Source of the DNA: Verrucomicrobiia bacterium DG1235
Lineage (GTDB): Bacteria > Verrucomicrobiota > Verrucomicrobiia > Opitutales > Opitutaceae
Direction: 5' to 3'
DNA length: 64,000 nt
Assembly (NCBI GenBank): GCA_000155695.1
Contig: DS990592.1
Coordinates: forward strand, 2,775,973 to 2,839,972
Shown: piece after piece, positions 20,138 to 28,798 of the stretch
How the letters are laid out: the number at the start of each line of letters is the position of its first letter
How positions within the stretch are numbered: the first letter of the stretch is position 1
Notes under the pieces: generated by a model
Told to the model about the DNA's origin: nothing
What the model saw: the letters and a program-made list of their open reading frames with translations, nothing else
Database searches by the model: none
Made by a program: the position numbers and the translations under genes

Positions 20138-22033
20138 ATGACTACTCGGATCCTACTGATCGACGAAAATTTCGAAGCCCTTCAATCCTACCGCTACGCC
20201 CTCGCCCCCAAGGCCAAGCAGTGGACATTCGTCACCGCGGAAAACGCGGAAGAAGGACTAGAAAACGCTCGCGAAACCAAGCCGGACATCGTTATCGCCG
20301 CCCTCTCCGTCGACGACGGACACGGCGCTCAAATCCTCGCTCAGATCGAGCACATCGCTCCGCAAGCCCAATGCTTCATCACCGCCACAGACGCGGAAAA
20401 GCCCCTCCTCCAAGAATCCCTCGGAGCCAATTTCCAATTTCTCCCCAGCCCCTGCCCCCCAAGCCGTCTCGTCACCGAGATCCAACGCTGCGTCGCCATC
20501 GACACCTGGCTCGGAAACGACCGCATCAAGCAGCTCGTCTCCCAAATGGGCGAGTTCCCCTCGCTTCCTCCCATCTACGTAAAAGTCGTCAACGCCCTCA
20601 ACTCGCGCGACGCCTCAGCCGAGACCATCGCCCACGCCATCGCTGGAGACCTCGCCATTTCCGCCAAGGTCCTGCAAACCGTCAACTCCTCCTTCTACGG
20701 CTTCGACGCCAAGATTTCCAACATCGCCCAAGCCGTCGGCATCCTCGGCATCGACTGCGTCAAAAACCTCGTACTCGCCATCCAAGTCTTCAACAAGATG
20801 GGCCGGTCCGCCGATCAGAAAGCCATCACCGATCAGCTCTGGCACCACAGCATGTCCGTCGCCACCACCGCGCGACGCATCGCTGCTCACGAATCAAAAG
20901 ACGAAAAAGCCGCCGAAGAAGCCTACTCGGCCGGCCTCATGCACGACATCGGCAAGCTCGTTCTCCTGAACGCAGCCCCTGAACAATTCGCCGAAGCCCG
21001 CCAACTCGCCCGCGAAAAGAACACCCCTCTCTGGCAGGCTGAAAACGATATCATCGGATGCAACCACGCCGAAGTCGGCGCCTACCTTCTCGCTCGCTGG
21101 GGCATGCCAGCCAGCCTCACCGAAGCCGTCGCCCTCCACCACGAGCCCATCAATTCCTTCGGCAAAAGCTTCTCAGCGCTCGCCGCCGTACACGTCGCCA
21201 ACGCCATCGTGCACGAACGCCATAAGGCCGACCACCCAGACGCCAAGACAAGCGAAGACTTCCTCATCGAGATCGGCAAATCCGAGGAATGGGAAACATG
21301 GAAGGCCGTCGCCTCCGGCAAAACCCCACGCCTCAAACTCACCCCAAAAACTTCCGCTTCCACAGCCGAAGCCCCAAGCCCATCAGCCGAAGCCGATTCC
21401 GACGAATCCCCAAGCGAAGAATCCCTCCAGCCAAAACAAGCCGTCACCGCCTCCGAAGAAGAGCCAAAGCAATCCAAAAGCCGCCTCCCCATTTTCGCTA
21501 TAGCCGCGTGTCTCGCGCTCGCAGCAGTCGGTATCTACACTCTGAATACCGTGGATAATCCCGAGCCCATCGCCGACATTGAGGAGGGCAAAACGGACGA
21601 TGCCAGAGAAAAATCCTCCTTCGCCAATTCAATCGACACGGCCCGAGAACTGTCTGGACTCAAACGCACCGAAGACGCCCTTCAAGAGATAATCGACTCC
21701 CAAGAGGAAACACTCGCCACCAAAGAGCCCGTCGCTCCAGAAATCGAAAAACCCGCCGAGCCCGACGCCAAACCAGAGCCTCAAGTCGCTGCCGTCGAAC
21801 CATCCCCCGCCCCGGCAAAGCTTCCCAAACCCAAGCTTCCGGAAGTCAAAGACAGCTTCCCAAAGATTCAGCTCTCCGGCATTTTCTACAATCCCGACAA
21901 GCCCCTAGCCAGCATCAACGGAAAGATACGCCGCGTAGGCGACACCGTCAGCGGAGCAAAAATCGTCCGCATCGAAAAAAGCCTCATTGTCGTCCAATAC
22001 GAAAACACCCTCCGCTCCTACAAGCTGAACTAA
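20138..22033 (+). CDS. Receiver-HDOD protein with membrane helix and GspB-like C-terminus
   Basis: A 631-residue multidomain protein. Residues 1-118 form a receiver-like domain (ILLIDENFEAL start), but the phosphoacceptor Asp is replaced by Ala in DIVIAALSVDDG and the conserved Lys by Ser in FLPSPCPP, so it should not be phosphorylated. Residues 130-330 are an HDOD domain (FPSLPPIYVKVVNALN; LMHDIGKLVLLNA; ARWGMPASLTEAVALHH). A charged linker leads to one membrane helix (FAIAACLALAAVGIYTL, near 455), then a long Pro/Glu/Lys-rich stretch, then a small C-terminal domain (SGIFYNPDKPLASINGKIRRVGD ... VVQYENTLRSYKLN, residues 575-631) that resembles GspB/PulB-type secretion proteins. The predicted topology is cytoplasmic HDOD, periplasmic C-terminus. 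It stands alone. Confidence 0.82.
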   Translation: MTTRILLIDENFEALQSYRYALAPKAKQWTFVTAENAEEGLENARETKPDIVIAALSVDDGHGAQILAQIEHIAPQAQCFITATDAEKPLLQESLGANFQFLPSPCPPSRLVTEIQRCVAIDTWLGNDRIKQLVSQMGEFPSLPPIYVKVVNALNSRDASAETIAHAIAGDLAISAKVLQTVNSSFYGFDAKISNIAQAVGILGIDCVKNLVLAIQVFNKMGRSADQKAITDQLWHHSMSVATTARRIAAHESKDEKAAEEAYSAGLMHDIGKLVLLNAAPEQFAEARQLAREKNTPLWQAENDIIGCNHAEVGAYLLARWGMPASLTEAVALHHEPINSFGKSFSALAAVHVANAIVHERHKADHPDAKTSEDFLIEIGKSEEWETWKAVASGKTPRLKLTPKTSASTAEAPSPSAEADSDESPSEESLQPKQAVTASEEEPKQSKSRLPIFAIAACLALAAVGIYTLNTVDNPEPIADIEEGKTDDAREKSSFANSIDTARELSGLKRTEDALQEIIDSQEETLATKEPVAPEIEKPAEPDAKPEPQVAAVEPSPAPAKLPKPKLPEVKDSFPKIQLSGIFYNPDKPLASINGKIRRVGDTVSGAKIVRIEKSLIVVQYENTLRSYKLN

Positions 22034-22061
22034 GCGAACAACCAAAAAAGCTTTCACCAAA

Positions 22062-22098
22062 AAGCCCGAGCCTCAATAGAGACTCGGGCTTAAATTTT
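22062..22098. terminator. Bidirectional terminator between convergent genes
   Basis: Nine-base arms (AAGCCCGAG / CTCGGGCTT) with a twelve-base loop. The plus-strand side ends in AAATTTTT and the minus-strand side in TTTTT directly after the stem, so it can serve both the HDOD gene and the thioredoxin-like gene. Confidence 0.88.
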
Positions 22099-22128
22099 TC
22101 CGAAGAGTTCGCCGAAACGTCAACTCAC

Positions 22129-22497
22129 CTAGAACGCACTCGAATCCACACTCTCGATCCACTGCACGTAGCTCGACGCATCCCCATCGTCGATGAACTC
22201 CGTCGTTCCCTCCACGACACCCTCAGCGGAGTAAAACACCAAAAAAGGAATCCCCGTGATTCCAAAGCGCTCCCGAATTCCCTCCACGTCCTCAGTCTTT
22301 CGCGGAATCAATATCTTCGCCGCAAGAATGTCCTCACTTTTCAAATACGACTCCAAAGCATCGCTCTCCGCCAGAACCCCGTCCAAGGCATTGCACCACT
22401 TGCACCAGTCGCCATTGCCCTTGAAAATCATCAAAAGCCGCTTCCCTTCAGCGGCACGCTTCGCCAAAGCCTCATCAATATCGGAAATCCAATTCAT
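22129..22497 (-). CDS. Thioredoxin-fold protein
   Basis: A 122-residue cytoplasmic protein of the thioredoxin-like group that also contains DUF255 and DsbD-gamma-type domains. The active site is DWCKWCN (C-x2-C) near residue 32 after the strand RLLMIFKGN, and the cis-proline loop is ITGIPFLVFY. The ATG at 22497 (MNWISDIDEAL) is preferred over one 11 codons upstream. Likely acts in thiol-disulfide exchange; partner unknown. The heptamer repeat array lies directly upstream, between this gene and the methyltransferase gene. Confidence 0.85.
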   Translation of the reverse strand: MNWISDIDEALAKRAAEGKRLLMIFKGNGDWCKWCNALDGVLAESDALESYLKSEDILAAKILIPRKTEDVEGIRERFGITGIPFLVFYSAEGVVEGTTEFIDDGDASSYVQWIESVDSSAF

Positions 22498-22555
22498 AAG
22501 CGGACCATCCAAAACCCTACAAAAAAACAATCAACCTCAGATTCCCAAATCCCCC

Positions 22556-22645
22556 CAATTCACCACTCTCACCAATTCACCACTCACACCAATTCACCAC
22601 TCACTACTCACTACTCACTACTCACTACTCACTACTCACCACTTT
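22556..22645. repeat. Heptamer tandem array 1, TCAC(T/C)AC family
   Basis: Starts with three copies of a 17-base unit beginning CAATTCACCACT (starts at 22556, 22573, 22590), then five TCACTAC heptamers and one TCACCAC, ending CACTTTC. Two related arrays lie at 25585 and 31027. Its last part encodes the stop codon and final residues of the minus-strand RNA methyltransferase gene. Confidence 0.93.
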
Positions 22646-23441
22646 CCAGCCTCCACTTCCCCAAAAAAACAGCCGCCGCCACAGCGGCATTCAGCGACTC
22701 CCCACTCCCGAAACGCTCCACAAAAAGCTTCCCGTCCGCCAGCTCCGAAATCGCAGCCGACACCCCCCGCGCCTCGTTTCCAATCACCAAAGCGCACCGC
22801 TCAGGAAACTCGAAATCCCGCAGCGACACCGCCGACTCATCCAGCTCCGTCGTAAACACCTGAACGCCAGATCTTCGCAATTCGCTCACGGCCGCCGCCA
22901 GATCCACGCCCACCGCCACCGGCAAATAAAACAGCCCGCCCATCGTCGCCCGCGACGTCTTCCCATTCTCCAGCTCCGCGCAACCCTTGCCAAAAACCAC
23001 TCCGTCCAAGCCAAACCAATCCGCAGCCCGCACCATCGAACCGCAATTCCCAGGATCGCCCACCTCGTCCAACAACAACAACCGCGCCGGCCCCGCCTCG
23101 GGAAGCCCCTTCAGTAGCTCAGAAAAATCCATTCCAACCCGGCTCACCAAAGCCACCACTCCCTGCGAACTCCGCGTATCCGACAAAGCAGACAGCTGAC
23201 TCCCGCTCGCCTCAAACACCTCCTCCGCCATTCTCGACACGCGCTTCAGCAAAGCATCCTCCGCGGCCTCCCGCTTCGCCTCCGGATCAAACACCACCGC
23301 ATGCAGCGCCCGCCCGCTCTTCACCGCCTCGTCCACCAAATGCCAGCCCTCGATCAGAAAACGCCCCTCCTCCACACGCGTCTTCTTCAGCAGGAACTTT
23401 CGAAACATAGCAACTTTAGCCTTGGACAACAAATGGGGCAT
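22632..23441 (-). CDS. TrmH/SpoU-family RNA 2'-O-methyltransferase
   Basis: A 269-residue SPOUT enzyme that methylates ribose 2'-OH of rRNA or tRNA with S-adenosylmethionine. An N-terminal substrate-binding domain (RKFLLKKTRVEEGRFLIEGW) precedes the SpoU domain, with motif 1 in LLLDEVGDPGNCGSMVRAAD, motif 2 in CALVIGNEARGVS, and motif 3 in FGSGESLNAAVAAAVFLGKW. The ATG at 23441 (MPHLLSKAKVAMFRK) is used. The last two or three residues and the TAG stop lie inside the heptamer array, so the original C-terminus may have been a little different. The target nucleotide is not known. Confidence 0.93.
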   Translation of the reverse strand: MPHLLSKAKVAMFRKFLLKKTRVEEGRFLIEGWHLVDEAVKSGRALHAVVFDPEAKREAAEDALLKRVSRMAEEVFEASGSQLSALSDTRSSQGVVALVSRVGMDFSELLKGLPEAGPARLLLLDEVGDPGNCGSMVRAADWFGLDGVVFGKGCAELENGKTSRATMGGLFYLPVAVGVDLAAAVSELRRSGVQVFTTELDESAVSLRDFEFPERCALVIGNEARGVSAAISELADGKLFVERFGSGESLNAAVAAAVFLGKWRLESGE

Positions 23442-23506
23442 ACTCACCACTAAGATAACAACCGGCCCCAAACAAAAGCCCCAAAAACCACAATCTTCCC
23501 CTTTCC

Positions 23507-24592
23507 TTGTCCTCTAATACACAACTAAAGAGTCTGACTCAGAAAATCATCCACATCGACATGGACTGCTTCTACGCAGCCATCGAAGTGCGTGATCACC
23601 CCGAGCTCCGAGGCGAACCCGTAGCCGTCGGCGGACGCAGCTCCCGCCGCGGCGTGCTCACCACCTGCAACTACGAGGCACGCGCCTTCGGCATCCACTC
23701 CGCCATGCCCACCTACCAGGCCATGCAGCGCTGCCCACACCTCATCATCAAACCCGTCCGCTTCGAGGTCTACAAAAACGAATCCCGCCGCATCCGCGCC
23801 ATCTTCGCCGACTACACCAGCGCCATCGAGCCCCTCTCCCTAGACGAAGCCTACCTCGACGTCTCTCACCTAGACCGCCCCGCCTCCGCCATCGCCCTAG
23901 AAATCCGCAAACGCATCCGCCAAACCACCGGCCTCAACGCATCCGCCGGCATCGCCCCCAACAAGATGCTCGCCAAAATCGCCTCCGATTGGCGAAAACC
24001 CAACGGCCAATACGAAATCACCCCAGACCAAATCGCCGACTTCATGCGCGAGCTCCCCGTATCCAAAATCTGGGGAGTCGGAAAAAAGTCAGCCGCTCGC
24101 CTCGCCAGCCTCGACATCGCCACCTGTGGAGACCTCCAGCAAAAAACCCGACTCGAGCTCCAGAAACACTTCGGAAAATTCGGCTCCGAGCTCTACGAAC
24201 TCTCCCGCGGCATCGACCACCGAGACGTAGTATCAAACCGAATACGCAAGTCCATGAGCTGCGAACGAACCTACGCCACCGATCTCCACTCCCTAGACGA
24301 CCGCCAGCAGCACGCCGCCGACATCTTCCAAGAACTCTCCGCCGACCTCGCACGCTTCAAGAGCGATCGCCCCATCCACAAGCTCTTCGTCAAGTGTAAG
24401 TACTCCGACTTCACCCGAACCTCCATCGAACGCAGCGGCCTTCCCTTCACCCTCGCCAGCTTCCAAGACCTCCTCGCCGAATCCTACCACCGCCGCTCCG
24501 ATCCCATCCGTCTCCTCGGCCTAGGCGTCCGCTTCACCGACCCCGAAACCCAAACCCGCTCCCCCAACCAACTCGAGTTCGACTGGGGTTAA
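23507..24592 (+). CDS. dinB: DNA polymerase IV (Y-family translesion polymerase)
   Basis: A 361-residue Y-family polymerase, the normal length for DinB. Catalytic acidic residues lie in HIDMDCFYAAIE and SLDEAYLDVS; the little-finger and helix-hairpin-helix regions are also present (VSKIWGVGKKSAARLASL). The C-terminal QLEFDWG resembles a beta-clamp binding motif (QLxLF-like). No ATG fits before the catalytic core; TTG at 23507 is the best start, giving MSSNTQLKSLTQK before the core. The gene meets the following minus-strand gene tail to tail with a four-base overlap at a GTTAAC palindrome. Confidence 0.95.
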   Translation: MSSNTQLKSLTQKIIHIDMDCFYAAIEVRDHPELRGEPVAVGGRSSRRGVLTTCNYEARAFGIHSAMPTYQAMQRCPHLIIKPVRFEVYKNESRRIRAIFADYTSAIEPLSLDEAYLDVSHLDRPASAIALEIRKRIRQTTGLNASAGIAPNKMLAKIASDWRKPNGQYEITPDQIADFMRELPVSKIWGVGKKSAARLASLDIATCGDLQQKTRLELQKHFGKFGSELYELSRGIDHRDVVSNRIRKSMSCERTYATDLHSLDDRQQHAADIFQELSADLARFKSDRPIHKLFVKCKYSDFTRTSIERSGLPFTLASFQDLLAESYHRRSDPIRLLGLGVRFTDPETQTRSPNQLEFDWG

Positions 24593-25524
24593 CTCACCTC
24601 CAAAAAACACTCCCCCCGCACCACTCGCCTCCCGTTCGCTAGCGACGTGCGCAGCGACGGATCATTGTACCGATCAATCGCCCCCCAAACCACCGCCTCC
24701 GGCCTACAAACCTCCGCAACAAATCGCCGTTGCAAGGCCTTCGCCAACCCCTTCCCGCGCCACCGCTTCGCCAGCAGCAACTCCACGAAATACATCCCTT
24801 CGTGACCCAAAAAGTCATCCTCCTCTGCCGCGATCAATCCCGCCGTTTCCCCGCCAATCTTCACCAACCTCAGCATCCCCGCATTGCGACAATCCTCCAT
24901 CAAGCCGCGATCATTGCTCGTCACCCAATCTCGCTTCTCCGGAAACTCCTCATGAAACTTGTCATAACATTCCTGATACCAAGCGAAATACGCCCCGCTA
25001 CTCGGCAAGACCAACTCCAGATCATCCTCCCCCGGCCACTTCTGCCGTCTAAGCATAGTCCTCGCCCGCGTCGCCACATAGACCGACCCCGCCGCCTCGC
25101 TCTCCTCACCCGTCGGAGTCGAAATCTGCACCCATCGCGGCTTGAACACCTCGAACCGCTCCGCCAACTCCCGCCGATACAGCTCCCTAATCTCCTCCAC
25201 ATCCGCCACCGCGAAATTCGGCCAAACACTCACAAACGGCTTCGCCAGGTTCATCCCCAAATGCCGGATACCGCAAACCACGCTTCGACCCCCACCCAGC
25301 TCGACCAGCCGCTCCTCATAGTCTTCAGGAACCGTCCCCAAAACCGAGCAAAACTCACAGCGACGGACCAAGGTCTCCTCACTGTTTAGGCTCAAAATCT
25401 TTCCTTCAAACTCAGACTTGATGGCCTCCAAAGCCGTAGCCTTGCTCAACTCCAGAGCCCTCAAGTCATAGGTCCCCAAAGCCGCCCAAGCAAACGAGTC
25501 CATTACCTTATCGTCCAAATCCAC
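24589..25524 (-). CDS. GNAT-family acetyltransferase-like protein
   Basis: A 311-residue protein. The C-terminal half has the acetyl-CoA binding pattern of GNAT enzymes: a strand (GMYFVELLLAKRWRGKGLAKALQRRFV, residues about 240-265) containing R-G-K-G-L-A, followed by an acidic strand and a closing YNDPSLRTSLANGR segment. The N-terminal 150 residues are not recognised. An internal ATG eight codons downstream (MDSFAWAALG) is a possible start. The substrate, and whether it is an active acetyltransferase, are unknown. Tail-to-tail with dinB. Confidence 0.7.
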   Translation of the reverse strand: MDLDDKVMDSFAWAALGTYDLRALELSKATALEAIKSEFEGKILSLNSEETLVRRCEFCSVLGTVPEDYEERLVELGGGRSVVCGIRHLGMNLAKPFVSVWPNFAVADVEEIRELYRRELAERFEVFKPRWVQISTPTGEESEAAGSVYVATRARTMLRRQKWPGEDDLELVLPSSGAYFAWYQECYDKFHEEFPEKRDWVTSNDRGLMEDCRNAGMLRLVKIGGETAGLIAAEEDDFLGHEGMYFVELLLAKRWRGKGLAKALQRRFVAEVCRPEAVVWGAIDRYNDPSLRTSLANGRRVVRGECFLEVS

Positions 25525-25584
25525 CCACCTAAAATAACAACACCCCGCCCCCCGTCTAGCCCGAACACGCTTGTCCTCCTCTCA

Positions 25585-25627
25585 CAATTCACTACTCACT
25601 ACTCACCACTCACCACTCACCACTTTC
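25585..25627. repeat. Heptamer tandem array 2, TCAC(T/C)AC family
   Basis: CAAT, then TCACTAC twice and TCACCAC three times, then TTTC. The same leader (CAATTCAC) and end (CACTTTC) as array 1. It ends eight bases before the GTG start of coaBC, so it lies in its 5' leader. Confidence 0.92.
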
Positions 25628-25634
25628 AAGCACC

Positions 25635-26825
25635 GTGCTCACCGGAAAACGAATCACCATCATCATCACTGGCAGTATCGCCGCTTATAAAGCGCTCGAG
25701 CTCATCCGCCTCCTCACAAAAGCAGGAGCCAGCGTCGAAGGCGTGCTCACCCGCGGCGGAGCCGCCTTCATCACCCCCCTTTCCGTCGAGGCCCTCACCG
25801 GCAAACGCGCCCACACCGAGATGTGGGACGAGCACTCCTACGAGATGAACCATATCGAGCTCTCCCGTCGAGCCGATCTCATCGTCATCGCCCCAGCCAC
25901 CGCCGGCATGATCGCAAAGATGGCCAACGGCATCGGGGACGACCTCGCAGCCTCCGTCCTCCTCGCCAAAAACAAGCCCGTCCTCCTCGCCCCAAGCATG
26001 AACACCGAGATGTGGGAAAACGCCGCCTTCCGCCGCAACCTCTCCCAAATCCAGGCAGACGGAGCCACCATCGTCCCACCCCAGAACGACACCCTCGCCT
26101 GCGGCGAAACCGGCGTCGGAAAAATGGCCGAGCCCGACACCATCCTCGCCGCCATCGAAACCCATTTCCGCGCTAGCGAAACCCTTTCCGGCAAGTCCGC
26201 CATCGTCACCACCGGCGGCACCATCGAGCGCATCGACTCCGTCCGCTACCTCTCAAACTTCTCCTCCGGCAAGCAAGGCAACGCTCTCGCACTCGCACTC
26301 GCCCAATCCGGAGCCAAAGTCACCCTCGTCGCCGGCAACACCAAAGAAACCACCCCAAAACACCCCAACATCAACCTCGCTCCCGTCGAATCCGCCGTCC
26401 AGATGCGCGATGCCGTTCACGCCGCCCTGCCCGCCGACATCTTCATAGGCTGCGCCGCCGTCTGCGACTTCTCCGTATCCAACAATTCTGACAAAAAGAT
26501 CAAAAAAGAAGACGGCCTCGACCTTCAATTCGAAGAGACCCCCGACATCGCAAAATCCATCGGAACACTCCCAGCAGGCAAACGTCCCCAGCTCGTTATC
26601 GGCTTCGCCGCCGAAACCGACGACCTCTTAAGCTACGCAAAAAAGAAGCTCACCGCCAAAGGCTGCGACCTCATTGTAGCCAACGACGTCAGCCAAGGAG
26701 CCGTTTTCGGCCAAGACACTAACACTGTCCACCTCGTCACCAAAGACTCGATACAAAGTCTCGAAACTCTGCCGAAGTCCGAAGTCGCCCAAGCCATCCT
26801 AACCTGGATCCGCGGCCAATTCTAG
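25635..26825 (+). CDS. coaBC: Phosphopantothenoylcysteine decarboxylase / phosphopantothenate-cysteine ligase
   Basis: A 396-residue bifunctional enzyme of coenzyme A synthesis. The N-terminal flavoprotein CoaC part has the catalytic His in NHIELSRRADL, the PSMNTEMW substrate-recognition motif and the catalytic Cys in ACGETGVGKM. The CoaB ligase part from about residue 185 has VTTGGTIERIDSVRYLSNFSSGKQG and the IKKEDGLDLQFEETPDI loop. The start is GTG at 25635, eight bases after the heptamer array, so the array may have displaced or may form part of the ribosome-binding region. It is a single gene. Confidence 0.95.
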   Translation: MLTGKRITIIITGSIAAYKALELIRLLTKAGASVEGVLTRGGAAFITPLSVEALTGKRAHTEMWDEHSYEMNHIELSRRADLIVIAPATAGMIAKMANGIGDDLAASVLLAKNKPVLLAPSMNTEMWENAAFRRNLSQIQADGATIVPPQNDTLACGETGVGKMAEPDTILAAIETHFRASETLSGKSAIVTTGGTIERIDSVRYLSNFSSGKQGNALALALAQSGAKVTLVAGNTKETTPKHPNINLAPVESAVQMRDAVHAALPADIFIGCAAVCDFSVSNNSDKKIKKEDGLDLQFEETPDIAKSIGTLPAGKRPQLVIGFAAETDDLLSYAKKKLTAKGCDLIVANDVSQGAVFGQDTNTVHLVTKDSIQSLETLPKSEVAQAILTWIRGQF

Positions 26826-26873
26826 CCCCAATCAGGAAACGGCCTCGTGCCGCGATTTATCCACCCCGTCAGC

Positions 26874-27608
26874 CTACAAATGCTCGCCGATTTTCGGCAA
26901 CGGCCGCGCCCGACGCCCACCCGACACACGCTTCAAAAAGACATCCCGCGTGATGTCTCCCGCGATTTCCTCCTCCTCGAAATCCTCGTCCTCGTCATCC
27001 TCGAAAACCTCAGGCTCATCAAATATCCGCGTAATGCGACGCGGTACCGTGTCTAGCACCAGCGAAGGATTCGCAACACGCCCCTTCTTCACGTATTCCC
27101 AAAGGCAAGGATAACACTCCTCTTCGTAGTGGTCGAGGAATGCCTTCATCTCCTTGTTGCCAACGTTCTCACGCTTCGCCAACAGCACCACATCCGAATA
27201 ATGGATACAGGCTTCAAACCACTCGAACGCTTCGTGCTTCGCCACCGCTAAGTCGCAGTGCAACACCGTGATGATCCGAGCTAGCTCGCAGCCACTCCCA
27301 GGCAGCCAAGCATGAAAGGCCTCTACAAAATCCGCCGGATCCTCAAGCCCATCGACAACGATAAACACTAGGTCCAACTCCTCGGGCACCTCTAGCCGCA
27401 GCGTCTTGCCAGCCCATTCGTACTGCCCGACCTGAACATCGCGGTGCTTGACCACAAAATCAGACTCCACATCAGGAGCGTCTCCAGATGAATGATACAG
27501 AGCAGACTTTTCATCCTTTTCCGTACCAAATTCAATCAAATCTGCGAGCACTCGAAACTGATCCGAGCCCTTGCATCCTAGTACAAGATATACGAGCGGC
27601 TTTGACAT
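26874..27608 (-). CDS. Uncharacterised protein resembling a degenerate P-loop NTPase (CobW/G3E-like)
   Basis: A 244-residue protein I cannot assign firmly. The order strand (YLVLGCKGSDQFRVLADL), acidic strand (LVFIVVDGLEDPADF), a central ITVLHCDLA, and YSDVVLLAKRENVG followed by a helical segment resembles the layout of CobW/G3E GTPases (Walker B and N-K-x-D region), but the Walker A lysine/serine pattern is not intact (GCKGSDQF) and NKxD is replaced by AKREN. The C-terminal 60 residues are highly acidic (DDEDEDFEEEE) and then basic. It is last in a probable cysE-aroC unit, 24 bases after aroC. A metal-handling or regulatory role is only a guess. Confidence 0.55.
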   Translation of the reverse strand: MSKPLVYLVLGCKGSDQFRVLADLIEFGTEKDEKSALYHSSGDAPDVESDFVVKHRDVQVGQYEWAGKTLRLEVPEELDLVFIVVDGLEDPADFVEAFHAWLPGSGCELARIITVLHCDLAVAKHEAFEWFEACIHYSDVVLLAKRENVGNKEMKAFLDHYEEECYPCLWEYVKKGRVANPSLVLDTVPRRITRIFDEPEVFEDDEDEDFEEEEIAGDITRDVFLKRVSGGRRARPLPKIGEHL

Positions 27609-27632
27609 GAGGATTAGGGGGGGATTCTATAC

Positions 27633-28727
27633 TTAATCCGAGAAAGTAAACAAGCGATTTTGCGCGTGCTGACGCATCATGTGATCGACAATCACCAAGT
27701 TCGCCATCGCTTCCACAATCGGTACCGCGCGTGGCACTACGCAAGGGTCGTGACGTCCCCGCCCCATCAGAGTCGTCTCCTCGCCCTCCAGATCCACCGT
27801 CGCCTGCTCCTGAAGTATCGTCGCCGTCGGCTTGAAGGCCACGCGGAAGACAACCTCCTCCCCATTCGTGATTCCCCCTTGCACGCCACCGGACAAATTG
27901 GTCATGGTGCGAACCGCGCCGTCACGATTCTCAAAGAGATCGTTATGCTCGGAACCTTTCAAAAGTGTACCCTCAAAACCACTACCAACCTCGAAACCCT
28001 TTGTCGCAGGCAGAGACAACATCGCCTTACCCAAATCTGCCTCGAAACGATCAAACACAGGCTCGCCGAGCCCGACTGGCAAATTCCGTATCCGACACTC
28101 AACGACACCGCCAACCGAGTCGCCCACCGAACGGGCTTCCTTGATCCGCTCAACCATTGCCTCAGCCGTAGTCGCGTCGGGACACCGCACGATATTCGCC
28201 TCGATCGCCTCCTCGGAAATCTCCGCCCCCTCCGGCATACAGATGTCATGGATACGGGAAACATAGGCCAAAGTCTCGACCTTCGAGGTCAGCTTCAAAA
28301 TCTTCTTCGCAATCGCGCCCGCTGCCACGCGCCCTATCGTCTCGCGAGCCGACGAGCGACCCCCGCCCTCCGGATTCCGATGCCCGTACTTGGTCTGGTA
28401 GGTGTAGTCCGCGTGCGATGGACGAAACTTCTCCTTCATCTCCGAATACGCCCCCGGCCGCGCGTCCTTGTTGAACACCAGCATCGAGATGGGCGTGCCC
28501 GTCGTCTTGCCTTCGTAGACGCCAGAGAGGATCTGCACCTGATCAGCCTCCTTGCGGGGAGTCGTGATTTCGCTCTGTCCAGGGCGACGCCGATCCAGCT
28601 CCGGCTGGATGTCAGTCTCGCTTAGCAGAAGGTTTGGCGGGCATCCGTCAATGACGACGCCCACGCCGCCACCGTGGCTTTCGCCCCAGGTGCTGATAGT
28701 GAATAGCTTGCCGAAAACGTTAGGCAT
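27633..28727 (-). CDS. aroC: Chorismate synthase
   Basis: A 364-residue FMN-dependent enzyme that removes phosphate from 5-enolpyruvylshikimate-3-phosphate to give chorismate, the last shared step of the shikimate pathway. Family blocks are [15 protein letters not shown] at the N-terminus, [17 protein letters not shown], the KTTGTPI block, [17 protein letters not shown] and [13 protein letters not shown]. The start at ATG 28727 (MPNVFGKLF) is placed by family conservation; the frame extends 67 codons further upstream without meaning. Between cysE (71 bases upstream) and the uncharacterised gene 24 bases downstream, likely in one transcript. Confidence 0.97.
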   Translation of the reverse strand: MPNVFGKLFTISTWGESHGGGVGVVIDGCPPNLLLSETDIQPELDRRRPGQSEITTPRKEADQVQILSGVYEGKTTGTPISMLVFNKDARPGAYSEMKEKFRPSHADYTYQTKYGHRNPEGGGRSSARETIGRVAAGAIAKKILKLTSKVETLAYVSRIHDICMPEGAEISEEAIEANIVRCPDATTAEAMVERIKEARSVGDSVGGVVECRIRNLPVGLGEPVFDRFEADLGKAMLSLPATKGFEVGSGFEGTLLKGSEHNDLFENRDGAVRTMTNLSGGVQGGITNGEEVVFRVAFKPTATILQEQATVDLEGEETTLMGRGRHDPCVVPRAVPIVEAMANLVIVDHMMRQHAQNRLFTFSD

Positions 28728-28798
28728 GGCGGGGACTGTACGAAGCGTCACCCGCGAATCAAGCCACGATACGCGCCGCTTTCCACACCGCCGCGCAC

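Noticed and set aside
22556-22645. Possible CRISPR array
   Set aside because: The units are 7 and 17 bases with no unique spacers of regular length, and no cas genes are nearby. It is a short tandem repeat.
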